64,000 nucleotides of DNA from Belnapia mucosa (GCF_016775475.1 NZ_JAEUXJ010000006.1:264211-328210); one strand, 5' to 3'; counted from the first letter of the stretch, positions 51,138-61,410 are shown. Translations and numbers: made by a program. Notes: generated by a model from the letters alone, not told the origin.

Positions 51138-52445
51138 ATGGCAATCTTTTTCGAGCTGGCGATTCTTCTGCTGCTGGTGGTGCTGAACGGGGTCTTCGCG
51201 ATGAGCGAGCTGGCCATCGTCTCCGCCCGCCGGGCGCGCCTGCTCGCGATCCAACGCCGCGGCAGCCCGGGCGCCGATGCCGCGATCGCCCTGGCCGAGG
51301 ATCCGCAGCGCTTCCTCCCGACGGTCCAGATCGGCATCAGCCTGGTCGGCATCCTGGCCGGCGTATTCGGCGGCGCCCGGCTGGCCGGGCCGCTGGCCGA
51401 GGTGCTGGCGGCGATCCCCGGCTTCTCCCCCTTCGCCAATGAAGCCGCCTTCACCCTGGTCGTGCTCCTCATCGCCTATGCCAACCTGATTATCGGGGAG
51501 CTGGTGCCGAAGCAGCTCGCGCTGCGCGATCCGGAGCGGGTGGCGGTCGCGGTCGCCCGGCCGATGGTGATGCTGGCCCGCATCACCAGCCCCATCGTCT
51601 GGGTGCTCAGCCTCTCCTCCAACCTCGTCCTTCGCCTGTTTGGGGCGGCCAAGCCGGCCGAGCAGTCCGTCACGGAGGAGGAGGTGAAGGCGGTGGTGGC
51701 CGAGGGCGCCGAGACCGGCGCGCTGGAGCATGAGGAGCGGCACATGATCGAGCGCGTGCTGCGCCTGGCGGACAAGCCGGTGCGGGCACTGATGACCCCG
51801 CGCAACGACGTCGCCTGGATCGACCGCAACGCCTCGCCACAGGATATCTCCGCCGCGCTGCGGGCCCAAGGGGTGACCCGCTTCGTCGTCGCCGAACGGC
51901 GGATCGACAATGTGGTCGGGGTCGTGGTGGCGAAGGACCTGCTGGACCAGGCCCTGGAGGGCCAGCCGCTTTCGGTGGCCAAGGCGCTGCGCCAGCCACT
52001 GGTGCTGCCGGACAACCTCAACGCGCTCGATGCGCTCGACCGGATGCGGCACGACACCATCGGGATCGCGGTCGTGCTGGACGAATATGGCAGCTTCGAG
52101 GGGGTGGTGACCGCCTTCGATCTGCTGGAGGCGATCATCGGCGAACTCGGCCCGGCCGAGACCCCGCAATCCCTGGGCGACCCGGTGACCCGCAGCGATG
52201 GCAGCCTGCTGCTGGAGGGGATGATGCCGAGCGACGAGCTCCGCGCCCGGCTGGACCTGCCGCCCTTGCCCTATCAGGGCAGCTACCACACCGTCGCCGG
52301 GCTGATGCTGGCCCTGCTCCGCCGGGTGCCGCGCGAGGGCGACCGGATCGTCTGGGCCGGCTGGCGGTTCGAGATCGTCGATATGGACGGGCGCCGGGTG
52401 GACAAGGTGCTGGCCCGGCGGGAGGAGGCGACGGGGGCGGGCTAG
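51138..52445 (+). CDS. CNNM/CorC (HlyC) family transporter-like protein
   Basis: 435 residues. An N-terminal DUF21 membrane domain (about 1-190; FAMSELAIVSARRARL and IIGELVPKQLAL are its signatures), a CBS pair (about 205-330; LMTPRNDVAWID and DEYGSFEGVVTAFDLLEAIIGEL), and a CorC/HlyC domain (about 345-430). Relatives export magnesium or affect metal resistance. Divergent from the glucan synthase over a 146-base gap; converges with gpt at 4 bases. Confidence 0.92.
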   Translation: MAIFFELAILLLLVVLNGVFAMSELAIVSARRARLLAIQRRGSPGADAAIALAEDPQRFLPTVQIGISLVGILAGVFGGARLAGPLAEVLAAIPGFSPFANEAAFTLVVLLIAYANLIIGELVPKQLALRDPERVAVAVARPMVMLARITSPIVWVLSLSSNLVLRLFGAAKPAEQSVTEEEVKAVVAEGAETGALEHEERHMIERVLRLADKPVRALMTPRNDVAWIDRNASPQDISAALRAQGVTRFVVAERRIDNVVGVVVAKDLLDQALEGQPLSVAKALRQPLVLPDNLNALDALDRMRHDTIGIAVVLDEYGSFEGVVTAFDLLEAIIGELGPAETPQSLGDPVTRSDGSLLLEGMMPSDELRARLDLPPLPYQGSYHTVAGLMLALLRRVPREGDRIVWAGWRFEIVDMDGRRVDKVLARREEATGAG

Positions 52446-52449
52446 GAGC

Positions 52450-52923
52450 CTACTTTGCCTTCCTGGCGATCGGCGCGACGAATTGCGCCTCGGTATCCCA
52501 GGGAAACAGGATCCAGGTGTCCTGGCTGACCTCGGTAATGAAGGTATCGACCAGCGGCTTCCCCGCCGGCTTGGCATAGACCGTCGCCAGATGCGCCTGG
52601 GGCAGCAGGCGGCGCACCACCTTGGCGGTGGTCCCGCTATCGACCAGGTCGTCGATCACCAGCCAGCCCGTGCCGTCGCCGGCGGCGACGGGCTGCTTCA
52701 CCACCTGCGGCTCGCCCATCGCCTCCTCGTCATAGGTGACGACGGAGACGGTCTCCAGCAGGCGGCATTCCAGCTCCCGCGCCACGATCGCCGCGGGGAT
52801 CATCCCGCCGCGTGTGATGGCGACGACGCCCTGGAAAGGTCCATGTTCCATCAGCCGCCAAGCCAGGGCCTTGCTGTCGCGGTGCAGCTGCTCCCAGCCG
52901 ACGGTGTAGTATTTCCCGGCCAT
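52450..52923 (-). CDS. gpt: Xanthine-guanine phosphoribosyltransferase
   Basis: Purine salvage: xanthine or guanine plus PRPP to the nucleotide. 157 residues, as in E. coli Gpt. PRPP-binding motif [18 protein letters not shown] (about 83-100) and [11 protein letters not shown] (about 36-46) are intact; the C-terminal [17 protein letters not shown] and W (DTWILFPWD) bind the base. ATG 52923 begins [16 protein letters not shown]. Starts one base after the csaA stop, forming csaA-gpt. Confidence 0.93.
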   Translation of the reverse strand: MAGKYYTVGWEQLHRDSKALAWRLMEHGPFQGVVAITRGGMIPAAIVARELECRLLETVSVVTYDEEAMGEPQVVKQPVAAGDGTGWLVIDDLVDSGTTAKVVRRLLPQAHLATVYAKPAGKPLVDTFITEVSQDTWILFPWDTEAQFVAPIARKAK

Positions 52924-52924
52924 C

Positions 52925-53266
52925 TCAGAACATTCGCCCGCCATTCGGCACGGCGAGGTCGGGCCGCAGCAGCACCACCGCGCCGTTCACGTCCGGGACG
53001 CCGAGGACCAGCACCTCGCTCATGAAGGGGCCGATCTGCCGGGGCGGGAAATTCACCACCGCCACCACCTGCCGGCCGATCAGCTGGTCCGCCTTGTAGT
53101 GCAGCGTGACCTGGGCCGAGGACCGCTTGACCCCGATCCCGGCCCCGAAATCCACCCAGAGCTTGATCGCCGGCTTCCGCGCCTCGGGGAAGGGCTGGGC
53201 ATCGATGATGGTGCCGGTGCGGATGTCGACCCGTTCGAAATCCGCATAGCTGATGGGGTCGGTCAT
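52925..53266 (-). CDS. csaA: CsaA, tRNA-binding/chaperone-like protein
   Basis: 113 residues, one OB-fold tRNA-binding domain. [15 protein letters not shown] (about 7-21), [11 protein letters not shown], the family [11 protein letters not shown] and [23 protein letters not shown] are all present. In Bacillus it is a chaperone-like protein linked to export; in other bacteria only tRNA binding is implied. ATG 53266 is chosen over GTG 53275, which adds three residues. Confidence 0.93.
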   Translation of the reverse strand: MTDPISYADFERVDIRTGTIIDAQPFPEARKPAIKLWVDFGAGIGVKRSSAQVTLHYKADQLIGRQVVAVVNFPPRQIGPFMSEVLVLGVPDVNGAVVLLRPDLAVPNGGRMF

Positions 53267-53381
53267 GCGTTTCACTTAACCTGGGCCTGGAGAACGGGGC
53301 AAGGCGGCTTGCCGAAGCCGCGCCCTGCCGCCACAAGAGCCCGATCCGGAACGCCCAAGGTCCAGAGGACGAAGCAGCCCC

Positions 53382-54995
53382 ATGAAGCGCGATTTCCACG
53401 CCCCCGGCCGCAGCGCCGTCTATGGCACCAAGGGCATGGCCGCCACCTCCATGCCGATCGCTACCTTCACCGCGCTGGAGGTTCTGCAGCGCGGCGGCAA
53501 TGCGCTGGACGCTGCCATCGCCGCCGTCGCCGTCCTCGGCGTGGTGGAGCCGCAGAGCACCGGCATCGGCGGCGACTGCTTCTGCCTCTATGCCCCGGCC
53601 GGCACGGGCAAGGTCATCGCCCTGAACGGCTCCGGCCGCGCCCCGGCCGCCGCGACGCCGGAGGCGCTGCGGGCCCGCCAGGTCAACACGCTGGTCCATA
53701 CCTCCCCGCATGTCGTCACCATCCCGACCGCGGTTTCGGGCTGGGAGCTGCTGAACAAGACCTATGGCCGGAAGGAGCTGGGCGAGCTGCTGCGCCCGGC
53801 CATCCGCTGCGCCGAGGAGGGCTGGCCGGTTCATGCCCGGGTCGCCTCCGACTGGGCCGCGGCCGCTGGCAAGCTGCGCGGCAACGAGGCCTCGGCCCGC
53901 CGCTTCCTGGTGGATGGCGAGGCGCCGAAGATCGGCCACCGCTTCCTCCAGCCGGAGCTCGGCAAGACGCTGCGCGCCATCGGCGCCCAGGGCGCCCGCG
54001 CCTTCTATGAGGGCGAGATCGCGGCCGACATGGTCGCCACGCTCCGGGCGCTGGGTGGCCTGCATACCGAGGAGGATTTCGCCCGCAGCCTGCGCGGTGC
54101 CGAATTCGTCGACCCCATCAAGACCGCCTGGCGTGGCATGGAGGTCTATCAGTGCCCGCCCAACGGCTCGGGCCTGCATGTCCTCCAGCTCCTCGGCATC
54201 CTCGAGGGCTTCGAGACGCCGGAAGCGGGGCCGCTCAGCGCCGAGCGCTATCACCGCCATATCGAGGCGGCGCGGCTGGTCTATCGCGACCGCGACGCCT
54301 TCCTCGCCGATCCGTCGCAGGTGGATGTCCCGGTCGAGGCGCTGACCGACAAGGCCTATCTGTCGCGCCTGCGCGGCCTGATCAGCGATGAGCGGGCGAT
54401 GAAGCTGCTGCCGCCGGCCGGCACCAGCGACCTGGCGAAGCACAAGGACACCGTCTACCTCTGCGTCGTCGATGAGGAGGGCAATGCCTGTTCCTTCATC
54501 AACAGCCTGTTCGAGAGCTTCGGCAGCGGCATCCTGGCCGAGAAGTCGGGCGTCATGCTGCACAACCGCGGCTTTGGCTTCCGCCTGCAGGAAGGCCATC
54601 CGAACTGCATCGCGCCGAACAAGCGGCCGATGCACACCATCATCCCGGGGATGGTGATGAAGGATGGCGAGGCGATCATGCCGTACGGCGTGATGGGCGG
54701 GCATTTCCAGCCCATGGGCCAGACGCTGTTCCTGACCAACCACTTCGAATTCGGCCTCGACATCCAGGAGGCGCTGGATTGCCCGCGCCTCTTCCCCGCG
54801 CCGGGCAAGGGCGCGGTGGAGCTGGAGCGGGGCATTCCCTCGAGCGTCGTCGATCGCCTCAGCCGGATGGGCCATGAGGTGGCGCTGATGGACAAGCCGC
54901 ATGGCGGCGGCCAGGCGATCTTCATCGACCGCAAGGCCGGCACCCTCATCGGCGGCAGCGACCCGCGCAAGGATGGCTGCGCCCTGGGCTTCTAG
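53382..54995 (+). CDS. Gamma-glutamyltransferase-family hydrolase, cytoplasmic
   Basis: 537 residues. The Ntn nucleophile is Thr357 in [29 protein letters not shown] (59-67), PPNGSG (259-264) and GGSDPRKDG near the C-terminus complete the site. No signal peptide, so unlike the exported enzyme at 19474 it acts inside the cell. This branch includes oxamate amidohydrolase (HpxW) and cephalosporin-acylase-like enzymes as well as true GGT. First of three tightly spaced genes with a macro domain protein and an amidase. Confidence 0.88.
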   Translation: MKRDFHAPGRSAVYGTKGMAATSMPIATFTALEVLQRGGNALDAAIAAVAVLGVVEPQSTGIGGDCFCLYAPAGTGKVIALNGSGRAPAAATPEALRARQVNTLVHTSPHVVTIPTAVSGWELLNKTYGRKELGELLRPAIRCAEEGWPVHARVASDWAAAAGKLRGNEASARRFLVDGEAPKIGHRFLQPELGKTLRAIGAQGARAFYEGEIAADMVATLRALGGLHTEEDFARSLRGAEFVDPIKTAWRGMEVYQCPPNGSGLHVLQLLGILEGFETPEAGPLSAERYHRHIEAARLVYRDRDAFLADPSQVDVPVEALTDKAYLSRLRGLISDERAMKLLPPAGTSDLAKHKDTVYLCVVDEEGNACSFINSLFESFGSGILAEKSGVMLHNRGFGFRLQEGHPNCIAPNKRPMHTIIPGMVMKDGEAIMPYGVMGGHFQPMGQTLFLTNHFEFGLDIQEALDCPRLFPAPGKGAVELERGIPSSVVDRLSRMGHEVALMDKPHGGGQAIFIDRKAGTLIGGSDPRKDGCALGF

Positions 54996-54999
54996 ACCC

Positions 55000-55497
55000 A
55001 TGATGCGGGCGGTCCAGGCCGATATCACCACCCTCGATGTCGATGCGGTGGTGACGGCGGCGAATGAGGGGTTGCGCGGCGGCGGCGGAGTCGATGGCGC
55101 CGTCCATCGCGCGGCCGGGCCTGAGCTGCTCGCCGCCTGCCGCAAGCTCGGCGGCTGCCCGACCGGCGAGGCGCGCATCACCCCCGGCTTCCGGCTGAAG
55201 GCCCGCCACGTCATCCATGCCGTCGGCCCGGTCTGGCGCGGCGGCACCGCCGGCGAGCCCGGCCTGCTCGCCTCCGCCTACCGCTCCAGCTTCGCCCGCC
55301 TGCGCGAGGTGGGCGAGCATTCCATCGCCTTTCCCGCCATCTCGACCGGCATCTATGGCTACCCGCCGGAGCAGGCGGTCCGCATCGCCGTGGTCACGGT
55401 GCGGGAGGAGCTGGTGGCCTATGGGCCGCTGGAGGTGATCTTCGCCTGCTTCGATTCCCGCACCCTCGCGCTCTACGAGAAGGAACTCGCTGGATGA
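55000..55497 (+). CDS. Macro domain protein (O-acetyl-ADP-ribose deacetylase type)
   Basis: 165 residues. Opens with [36 protein letters not shown]: the DIT...VDAIVNAAN and [10 protein letters not shown] loops bind ADP-ribose. [15 protein letters not shown] and the second loop [15 protein letters not shown] (about 109-123) complete the fold. Likely removes acyl or ADP-ribosyl groups. Five bases after the GGT-like gene; overlaps the amidase start (ATGA). Confidence 0.92.
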   Translation: MMRAVQADITTLDVDAVVTAANEGLRGGGGVDGAVHRAAGPELLAACRKLGGCPTGEARITPGFRLKARHVIHAVGPVWRGGTAGEPGLLASAYRSSFARLREVGEHSIAFPAISTGIYGYPPEQAVRIAVVTVREELVAYGPLEVIFACFDSRTLALYEKELAG

Positions 55498-56990
55498 CCG
55501 AACCCTGCGACCTCAGCGCCCTTGAGGCGCGCCGCCTGATCGGCCGCAAGGCGCTCTCCCCGGTCGAGCTGCTGAAGAGCTGCCTGGCCCGGATCGATGC
55601 GGTGAACCCGGCGGTGAACGCGATCGTCGCCCGCGATGACGAGGCCGCCCGCAGCGCTGCCCACGCCGCCGAGGCGGCGGTGATGCGGGGCGAGCATCTC
55701 GGCGCGCTGCACGGCCTGCCCGTCGGCATCAAGGATCTGGAGGAGACGAAGGGTCTGCTGACGACCTATGGCAGCCCGATCTTCGCCGAATTCGTGCCCG
55801 AGGCCGATTGCGGGATGGTGGCGCGCATCCGCGCCGCCGGCGGCATTGTCATCGGCAAGACCAACACGCCGGAATTCGGCCTCGGCGCCAATACCCGCAA
55901 CCGGGTCCGTGGCGCGACGGGCAATGCCTTCGACAATACCCGCTCGGCGGCAGGCTCCTCCGGTGGCTCGGCCGTGGCGCTGGCGACCTGCATGGCGCCG
56001 CTCTGCTCCGGCTCCGATACCGGCGGCTCGTTGCGCAACCCGGCGGCCTTCAACGGCATCGTCGGCTACCGGCCGAGTCCCGGCCTCGTCTGCTCCGAGA
56101 AGCGGGCGCATGGCTGGTCGCCGCTGCCGGTGCTCGGGCCGATGGCGCGAACCGTGGGCGATGCCTGCCTGCTGCTCTCGGCCATGGCTTCCGACGATGC
56201 GCGGGACCCGCTGGCCTATACGCTGCACGCCCGTCCGGTGCGGGGCGAGGGGGCGCTGTTCAGCCCGCCGCGCAGCCTCGACCTTTCGACGCTGAAGCTC
56301 GCCTTTTCCGAGGATCTCGGCCAGGCGCCGACCGAGGGCGTGGTGCGGGAAGCCTTCCGGGCGCGGGTCGCCGCCATGGCCCCGCTCTTCGCCCGGGCCG
56401 AAGCCGCCCATCCCGACTGCTCCGGCGGGGACGAGGCCTTCGAGGTACTGCGCGCCCAGGGGGTACTGACCGCGCATGCGGAGAAGGTCCGCACCCGGCC
56501 GCAGGATTGCGGGCCGAACGTCATCGCCAATGTCGAGGAAGGCCTGCGCTACAGCCTGCAGGATGCGGCGCGGGCGGCGCAGCTCCAGACCCGCATCTAC
56601 CGCGACTTCCAGCGCTTCTTCGCCGAGCATGACGTGCTGATCACCCCGGCGATCACCATCAGCCCGCGCAACTGGCGGGAGCTCTTCCCGAAGGAGATCG
56701 ACGGCCAGCCGACCCGGACCTATTTCCACTGGCTGGCGCTGGCCTATTACGTGACGCTCACCGGCCATCCGGCGATCAGCCTGCCGCTCGGCGTCGATGC
56801 CAAGGGCATGCCCTTTGGCCTGCAGATCGTCGGACCGCGCGGCGGGGACGCCTTCGTGCTCGGCGTCGCGGCGGCGATCGAGGCGGCTTTCGCCGGGGAT
56901 GCGCAGTTTGGCCGGCCGGTGCCGGACCTGGCGGCGCTCAAGGCCGCGCCGCCGATCGCCTCGATGCCGGAATTCCTCAGCTTCGGCTGA
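55494..56990 (+). CDS. Amidase (amidase signature family)
   Basis: 498 residues. The Ser-cisSer-Lys triad is visible: Lys80 in [11 protein letters not shown], cis-Ser155 in AGSSGGSA, Ser179 in [21 protein letters not shown] after it is typical of non-GatA amidases. Not a GatA: no gatB/gatC neighbours and the core is in an operon with the GGT-like and macro domain genes. Hydrolyses an amide of unknown type. Confidence 0.9.
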   Translation: MTEPCDLSALEARRLIGRKALSPVELLKSCLARIDAVNPAVNAIVARDDEAARSAAHAAEAAVMRGEHLGALHGLPVGIKDLEETKGLLTTYGSPIFAEFVPEADCGMVARIRAAGGIVIGKTNTPEFGLGANTRNRVRGATGNAFDNTRSAAGSSGGSAVALATCMAPLCSGSDTGGSLRNPAAFNGIVGYRPSPGLVCSEKRAHGWSPLPVLGPMARTVGDACLLLSAMASDDARDPLAYTLHARPVRGEGALFSPPRSLDLSTLKLAFSEDLGQAPTEGVVREAFRARVAAMAPLFARAEAAHPDCSGGDEAFEVLRAQGVLTAHAEKVRTRPQDCGPNVIANVEEGLRYSLQDAARAAQLQTRIYRDFQRFFAEHDVLITPAITISPRNWRELFPKEIDGQPTRTYFHWLALAYYVTLTGHPAISLPLGVDAKGMPFGLQIVGPRGGDAFVLGVAAAIEAAFAGDAQFGRPVPDLAALKAAPPIASMPEFLSFG

Positions 56991-56994
56991 GGTT

Positions 56995-57264
56995 CTACCA
57001 GCCGCGATAGGGGCGGCCATAACCGCCCCCGTAGCCGCCGCCATAGCCGGGATGGCGGTAGCCACCGTGTCCGCCATAGCCGCGGTTCCTATAATAGGGC
57101 CGCGGCTTGTCGCTGGCGGCGCCCGCCGCCAGCGCCGCCGCGGCGCCGACCCCGGCGCCCAGCAGCAGCGTGTTGCCCCAATTGGTCGAGCCGTCCGGGT
57201 TCTGGCAGCCGGCCAGCATCAGGCTGGACGAGAGCAGGGCGGCGGCGGCGATGCGGCGGATCAT
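56995..57264 (-). CDS. Glycine/tyrosine-rich lipoprotein
   Basis: 89 residues. MIRRIAAAALLSSSLMLAGC is a lipoprotein signal (lipobox LAG/C); then a short linker, a glycine/alanine helix (LLLGAGVGAAAALAAGAAS) and a Gly-Tyr-rich tail (GYGGHGGYRHPGYGGGYGGG). AAGGAGA is about 6 bases before ATG 57264. Such proteins are common in Acetobacteraceae; function unknown. Ends 4 bases from the amidase stop. Confidence 0.75.
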   Translation of the reverse strand: MIRRIAAAALLSSSLMLAGCQNPDGSTNWGNTLLLGAGVGAAAALAAGAASDKPRPYYRNRGYGGHGGYRHPGYGGGYGGGYGRPYRGW

Positions 57265-57326
57265 GGCTTTCTCCTTGCCCGAAGCTTGGCACTGCATCGC
57301 GGCGACAGCGTGGCAAGCAGGGGTGC

Positions 57327-57581
57327 TCAGTCCCCGGTGGCGGAGAAGGCATTGAAGGTCTGCAGGGTATAGGTGTCCTTCACCCCCGGCACGGTCTGCA
57401 GCGTCTCCACCACGAACAGGCCGATATCGCGGTCCGGCTCCAGGTAGAATTTCCCCATCAGGTCATATTGGCCGGAGATGGAATGCATCTCCGAGAGTTC
57501 CGGGATGGTGTCGGCCATGGCCCGTGCCACGCGGTAGGCATGGCCCATCTCGCATTTAATTTGTACGAAGATCGCGCGCAT
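57327..57581 (-). CDS. Stand-alone Lrp/AsnC ligand-binding (RAM) domain protein
   Basis: 84 residues covering only the C-terminal sensor domain of Lrp-type regulators: MRAIFVQIKCEMGHAYRVARAMAD, SISGQYDLMGKFYLE, VVETLQTVPGVKDTYTLQTF. There is no DNA-binding domain before it. May bind amino acids and modulate a full-length Lrp. Confidence 0.85.
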   Translation of the reverse strand: MRAIFVQIKCEMGHAYRVARAMADTIPELSEMHSISGQYDLMGKFYLEPDRDIGLFVVETLQTVPGVKDTYTLQTFNAFSATGD

Positions 57582-57734
57582 CGCGCCCTCCTCCTGTCTG
57601 TCTCCCCGTTTGTAGCGCGGGCTTGGCCGCTTCCCTATGGGTTTGCCGGGTCACCCCTGTCATTGCTCACGCATTGGTTGCATCGGGCCCGGCTGCAGGA
57701 TAGGGATGCGCACCGCCCAACGGGATGCCCCATC

Positions 57735-59042
57735 ATGCGAATTGCGGTTCTCGGAGCCGGTTATGTCGGCCTGGTGTCTGGTGCCTGCTTTGCCGAGTTC
57801 GGGGTGAATGTCTGCATCGTGGACACGGACCCGGCGAAGGTGGAGGCGCTGCGGCGCGGGGTGATCCCGATCTACGAGCCTGGGCTCGACAAGCTGGTGG
57901 CGGAGAACCATGCCGATGGCCGGCTTGGCTTCACGACCGATCTGGAGGAGGCGATGGAGGGCGCGGATTGCGTCTTCCTGGCGGTTGGCACGCCCTCGCG
58001 GCGCGGCGATGGCCATGCCGATCTGCGCTATGTCTATGCCGCGGCCGAGGGCGTGGCCCGGGCGGCGAAGAAGGACGGGCTGGTGCTGGTGACCAAGTCC
58101 ACGGTGCCGGTCGGGACGGGGCAGAAGATCAGGGAGATCGTCCAGCGGGTGCGGCCGGACCTGACGATCCATGTTGCCTCCAACCCCGAGTTCCTGCGCG
58201 AGGGCAACGCGATCGGCGACTTCATGCGCCCGGACCGGGTGGTGCTGGGGGCGGACAGCGATGCGGCCTTCGCCACGCTGCGCCGGCTGTATCGGCCGCT
58301 CTACCTGATCGAGACGCCGATCGTGGCGACGAGCATCGAGACGGCCGAGCTGATCAAGTATGCGGCGAACGCCTTCCTTGCCACCAAGATCACCTTCATC
58401 AACGAGATCGCCGACCTCTGCGAGCGGGTCGGCGCCGATGTCCATGACGTGGCCCGCGGCATGGGCCTCGATGGCCGGATCGGGCGGAAGTTCCTCCATC
58501 CCGGCCCGGGCTATGGCGGCAGCTGCTTCCCGAAGGACACGCTGGCCCTGGCGCTGACGGCCCGCGATGCCGGCGCCCCGATCCGCCTGGTCGAGGCGAC
58601 GATCGCGGTGAACGACGCCCGCAAGGAGGCGATGGCCGACCGGATCCTGGCCGCGCTCGGGCCCTCGCCGGCGGGCAAGTCGGTCGGCATCCTGGGCGTG
58701 ACCTTCAAGCCCGAGACCGACGACATGCGGGACGCGCCGAGCCTGGTGATCCTGCCGAAGCTGGTCGCCGCCGGGGTCGAGGTCACGGTGCACGACCCGC
58801 AGCCGGGCCAGGCGCGGCAGGTGCTGCCGGCGGCCACCCGCTTCGCCGCCAGCCCGATCGAGGCCGCGACCGGCGCCGATGTGGTGGTGCTGCTGACCGA
58901 GTGGAACGAATACCGCTCGCTCAGCCCCGATCGCCTGCGCAGCGCCATGCGCGGCGAGACCCTGCTCGACCTCCGCAACGCCTGGGATCCCGTCGCCATG
59001 CGCGAGGCCGGCTTCCACTACAGCAGCGTCGGACGGGCGTAG
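57735..59042 (+). CDS. ugd: UDP-glucose 6-dehydrogenase
   Basis: Oxidises UDP-glucose to UDP-glucuronate for polysaccharide synthesis. 435 residues. NAD-binding GAGYVG (7-12), catalytic Cys264 in GPGYGGSCFPKDT, Lys208 in ELIKYAANAFLATKI and the hinge TFKPETDDMRDAPS. ATG 57735 is the start; the frame is open further back without conserved text. It stands as a single gene. Confidence 0.95.
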   Translation: MRIAVLGAGYVGLVSGACFAEFGVNVCIVDTDPAKVEALRRGVIPIYEPGLDKLVAENHADGRLGFTTDLEEAMEGADCVFLAVGTPSRRGDGHADLRYVYAAAEGVARAAKKDGLVLVTKSTVPVGTGQKIREIVQRVRPDLTIHVASNPEFLREGNAIGDFMRPDRVVLGADSDAAFATLRRLYRPLYLIETPIVATSIETAELIKYAANAFLATKITFINEIADLCERVGADVHDVARGMGLDGRIGRKFLHPGPGYGGSCFPKDTLALALTARDAGAPIRLVEATIAVNDARKEAMADRILAALGPSPAGKSVGILGVTFKPETDDMRDAPSLVILPKLVAAGVEVTVHDPQPGQARQVLPAATRFAASPIEAATGADVVVLLTEWNEYRSLSPDRLRSAMRGETLLDLRNAWDPVAMREAGFHYSSVGRA

Positions 59043-59138
59043 ATGCCGCATCGTAGGGCGGCGCTGCCCAGGAAGCGGGCAGGCTGATCACGAAGGCCCT
59101 GCGCCGCTAGTGGCACGGGCCTTGCTGCCTATCCGGGC

Positions 59139-60188
59139 ATGACCCTCTCCCCCGTCCCGGATCGCGGTGGCCCGGCCCAGCCCCTGCTGCTGCTCTCCGG
59201 CCTGAAGAAGCATTTTCCCATCCGCGGCGGGCTGTTCGGCGCCACCGTGGCCACGGTCCGCGCCGTGGATGGCGTGACCTTCGCCGTCCGCAAGGGCGAA
59301 ACCCTCGGCATCGTCGGCGAGAGCGGCTGCGGCAAGTCGACCACCGCCCGGCTGCTGATGCGGCTGATGGAGCCCGATGCCGGCCGGATGATCTTCGATG
59401 GCGAGGGCGTCGGCCAGGATGCCCAGACCGGCGGCATCACGCTGAAGGAATACCGTCGCCAGGTGCAGATGGTCTTCCAGGACAGCTATGCCTCGCTCAA
59501 CCCCCGCCTGCCGATCGAGGAGAGCATCGCCTTCGCCCCCAAGGTGCATGGCATCGCCCCGGCCGAAGCCCGCGCCCGGGCGCATGAGCTGCTGGCCGCA
59601 GTCGGCCTCGCCCCTGCCACCTTCGCCCGGCGCTATCCGCATGAGCTTTCGGGCGGCCAGCGCCAGCGCGTCAACATCGCTCGCGCGCTCGCTCTGCAGC
59701 CGCGGCTGATCCTGCTGGACGAGCCCGTCTCCGCCCTCGACAAGAGCGTCGAGGCGCAGGTGCTGAACCTGCTGGTGGACCTGAAGGAGAAGTTCGGCCT
59801 CACCTATGTCTTCATCAGCCACGATCTGAACGTGGTGCAGTACATCTCCGACCGCGTGCTGGTGATGTATCTCGGCCAAGTGGTGGAGCAGGGGCCGGTG
59901 GAGGCGATCTACGACCGCCCGGCGCATCCCTATACGCGGGCGCTTCTGGCCAGCCGCCCTTCGATGGATCCCGGCGCCCGCCGGACCGAGCCGCCGCTGA
60001 CCGGCGACCCGCCCAATCCGATCAATCCGCCCTCCGGCTGCCGCTTCCGCACCCGCTGCCCCTTCGCGGAGGCGGTCTGCGCCGAGCGGGAGCCCGTAGC
60101 CTCCGATCTCGGCGGCGGCCATGAGGCGGCCTGCCATATGGCGGAGCCGGGTAGCGGCCATTCGCAGGCGGGGAGGCTGGCGGCATGA
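59139..60188 (+). CDS. Peptide ABC transporter ATP-binding protein (DppF-like)
   Basis: 349 residues. Walker A GESGCGKST, Q-loop FQDSYASLNPR, signature LSGGQRQRVNIARAL, Walker B LILLDEPVSALD, H-loop ISHD, and the C-terminal cysteine group GCRFRTRCP. Overlaps the next ATPase gene by 4 bases. Here the F-type gene precedes the D-type, and no permease or binding protein is next to them. Confidence 0.92.
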   Translation: MTLSPVPDRGGPAQPLLLLSGLKKHFPIRGGLFGATVATVRAVDGVTFAVRKGETLGIVGESGCGKSTTARLLMRLMEPDAGRMIFDGEGVGQDAQTGGITLKEYRRQVQMVFQDSYASLNPRLPIEESIAFAPKVHGIAPAEARARAHELLAAVGLAPATFARRYPHELSGGQRQRVNIARALALQPRLILLDEPVSALDKSVEAQVLNLLVDLKEKFGLTYVFISHDLNVVQYISDRVLVMYLGQVVEQGPVEAIYDRPAHPYTRALLASRPSMDPGARRTEPPLTGDPPNPINPPSGCRFRTRCPFAEAVCAEREPVASDLGGGHEAACHMAEPGSGHSQAGRLAA

Positions 60189-61198
60189 GCGAAGTCCTGG
60201 AGAAGCCGACAACCCAGACCGCGGTGGCGAAGCCGCTGGTGATGCTGCGCGACCTCTCGGTCCGCTTCGTCTCCCGCGACGCCACCATGCATGCGGTGAA
60301 CGGCGTCGATCTCGACCTCGCCGCCGGCGAAGTGCTCTGCATCCTGGGCGAATCGGGTTCCGGCAAATCGGTGACGCTGCGCGCGCTGATGAAGCTGCTG
60401 CCGAGGACAGCCCGCGTCACCGGCCGGATCGAGGTCGCCGGCCGCGACGTGCAGGCGATGAATGAGCGCGAGCTGCAGGATTTTCGCGGCAGCGACGTCG
60501 CCATGATCTTCCAGGAGCCGATGACCGCGCTCGACCCGGTCTTCACCATCGGCCAGCAGATCGCCGAGACGGTGGTGCGGCATGAGGGCGTCACCCGCGC
60601 CGCCGGCATGGCCCGGGCGCTGGAGCTGCTGGAGCTGGTGCAGATTCCCTCCGCCAAGCGACGGCTCGCGGCCTATCCGCATGAGCTGTCGGGCGGTCTC
60701 CGGCAGCGGGCGATGATCGCGGTCGCGCTGGCCTGCCGGCCAAAGCTGCTGCTGGCCGACGAGCCGACCACCGCGCTCGACGCCACGGTGCAGATCCAGG
60801 TGCTGCTGCTGCTGCGGAAGCTCCAGGAGCAACTCGGCATGGGGGTGATCTTCGTCACCCATGACCTTGGCGTGGCCGGCGAGATCGCCGACCGCGTGGC
60901 GGTGATGTATGCCGGCCGCGTGGTCGAGGAAGGGCCGGTCGCCGCCATGATGCGGGCGCCGCTCCACCCCTATCCGCGCGGGCTGCTCGGCGCCACGGTG
61001 CATGGCGGCATGCGCGGCCAGCGCCTGACCACCATCCCCGGTGCGCCCCCGAGCCTCGAGACGCTGCCGACCGCCTGTTCCTTCGCGCCGCGTTGCGCGG
61101 AGGCGGAGCCGGCCTGCCTTGCCGGCGTGCCGGCACCGCGGTCCCCGGTGCCGGGGCGCAGCGCCCGCTGCATCCGAGTCGCCGAGAGCGGCGTTTAG
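60185..61198 (+). CDS. Peptide ABC transporter ATP-binding protein (DppD-like)
   Basis: 337 residues. Walker A GESGSGKS, signature LSGGLRQRAMIAVAL, Walker B LLLADEPTTALD, H-loop VTHD and C-terminal CSFAPRCAEAEPAC. ATG overlaps the previous stop (ATGA). Forms a D/F ATPase pair that must serve permeases encoded elsewhere. Its 3' end overlaps the convergent DUF1127 gene by 4 bases. Confidence 0.92.
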   Translation: MSEVLEKPTTQTAVAKPLVMLRDLSVRFVSRDATMHAVNGVDLDLAAGEVLCILGESGSGKSVTLRALMKLLPRTARVTGRIEVAGRDVQAMNERELQDFRGSDVAMIFQEPMTALDPVFTIGQQIAETVVRHEGVTRAAGMARALELLELVQIPSAKRRLAAYPHELSGGLRQRAMIAVALACRPKLLLADEPTTALDATVQIQVLLLLRKLQEQLGMGVIFVTHDLGVAGEIADRVAVMYAGRVVEEGPVAAMMRAPLHPYPRGLLGATVHGGMRGQRLTTIPGAPPSLETLPTACSFAPRCAEAEPACLAGVPAPRSPVPGRSARCIRVAESGV

Positions 61199-61410
61199 AC
61201 CCGCGGCGGGCCGATATCCCAGGGCAGGCGATCGGCCTCGCGCAGCGCATCGACGCGGCTGATGCCGATGTCGCTCAGCATGCGCTCATCCATCTCCGCC
61301 AATTGCCGGCGGGTGATGGCAGCGCGCAGCATGGCGCGGAGGCCGGGCAGCACCGGGCGGCTGGGCCAGGGCAGGGGGATTGACCGGGTCGGGATGTTCA
61401 GGATGGCCAT
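61195..61410 (-). CDS. DUF1127 family protein
   Basis: 71 residues. The DUF1127 core is RRQLAEMDERMLSDIGISRVDALREADRLPW (two helices, DxRxLxDIGL pattern with Arg-rich contact). The N-terminal 25 residues are variable and proline-rich. In other alphaproteobacteria DUF1127 proteins bind RNA or affect phosphate and stress responses. Divergent from the LysR gene (96 bases). Confidence 0.88.
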   Translation of the reverse strand: MAILNIPTRSIPLPWPSRPVLPGLRAMLRAAITRRQLAEMDERMLSDIGISRVDALREADRLPWDIGPPRV

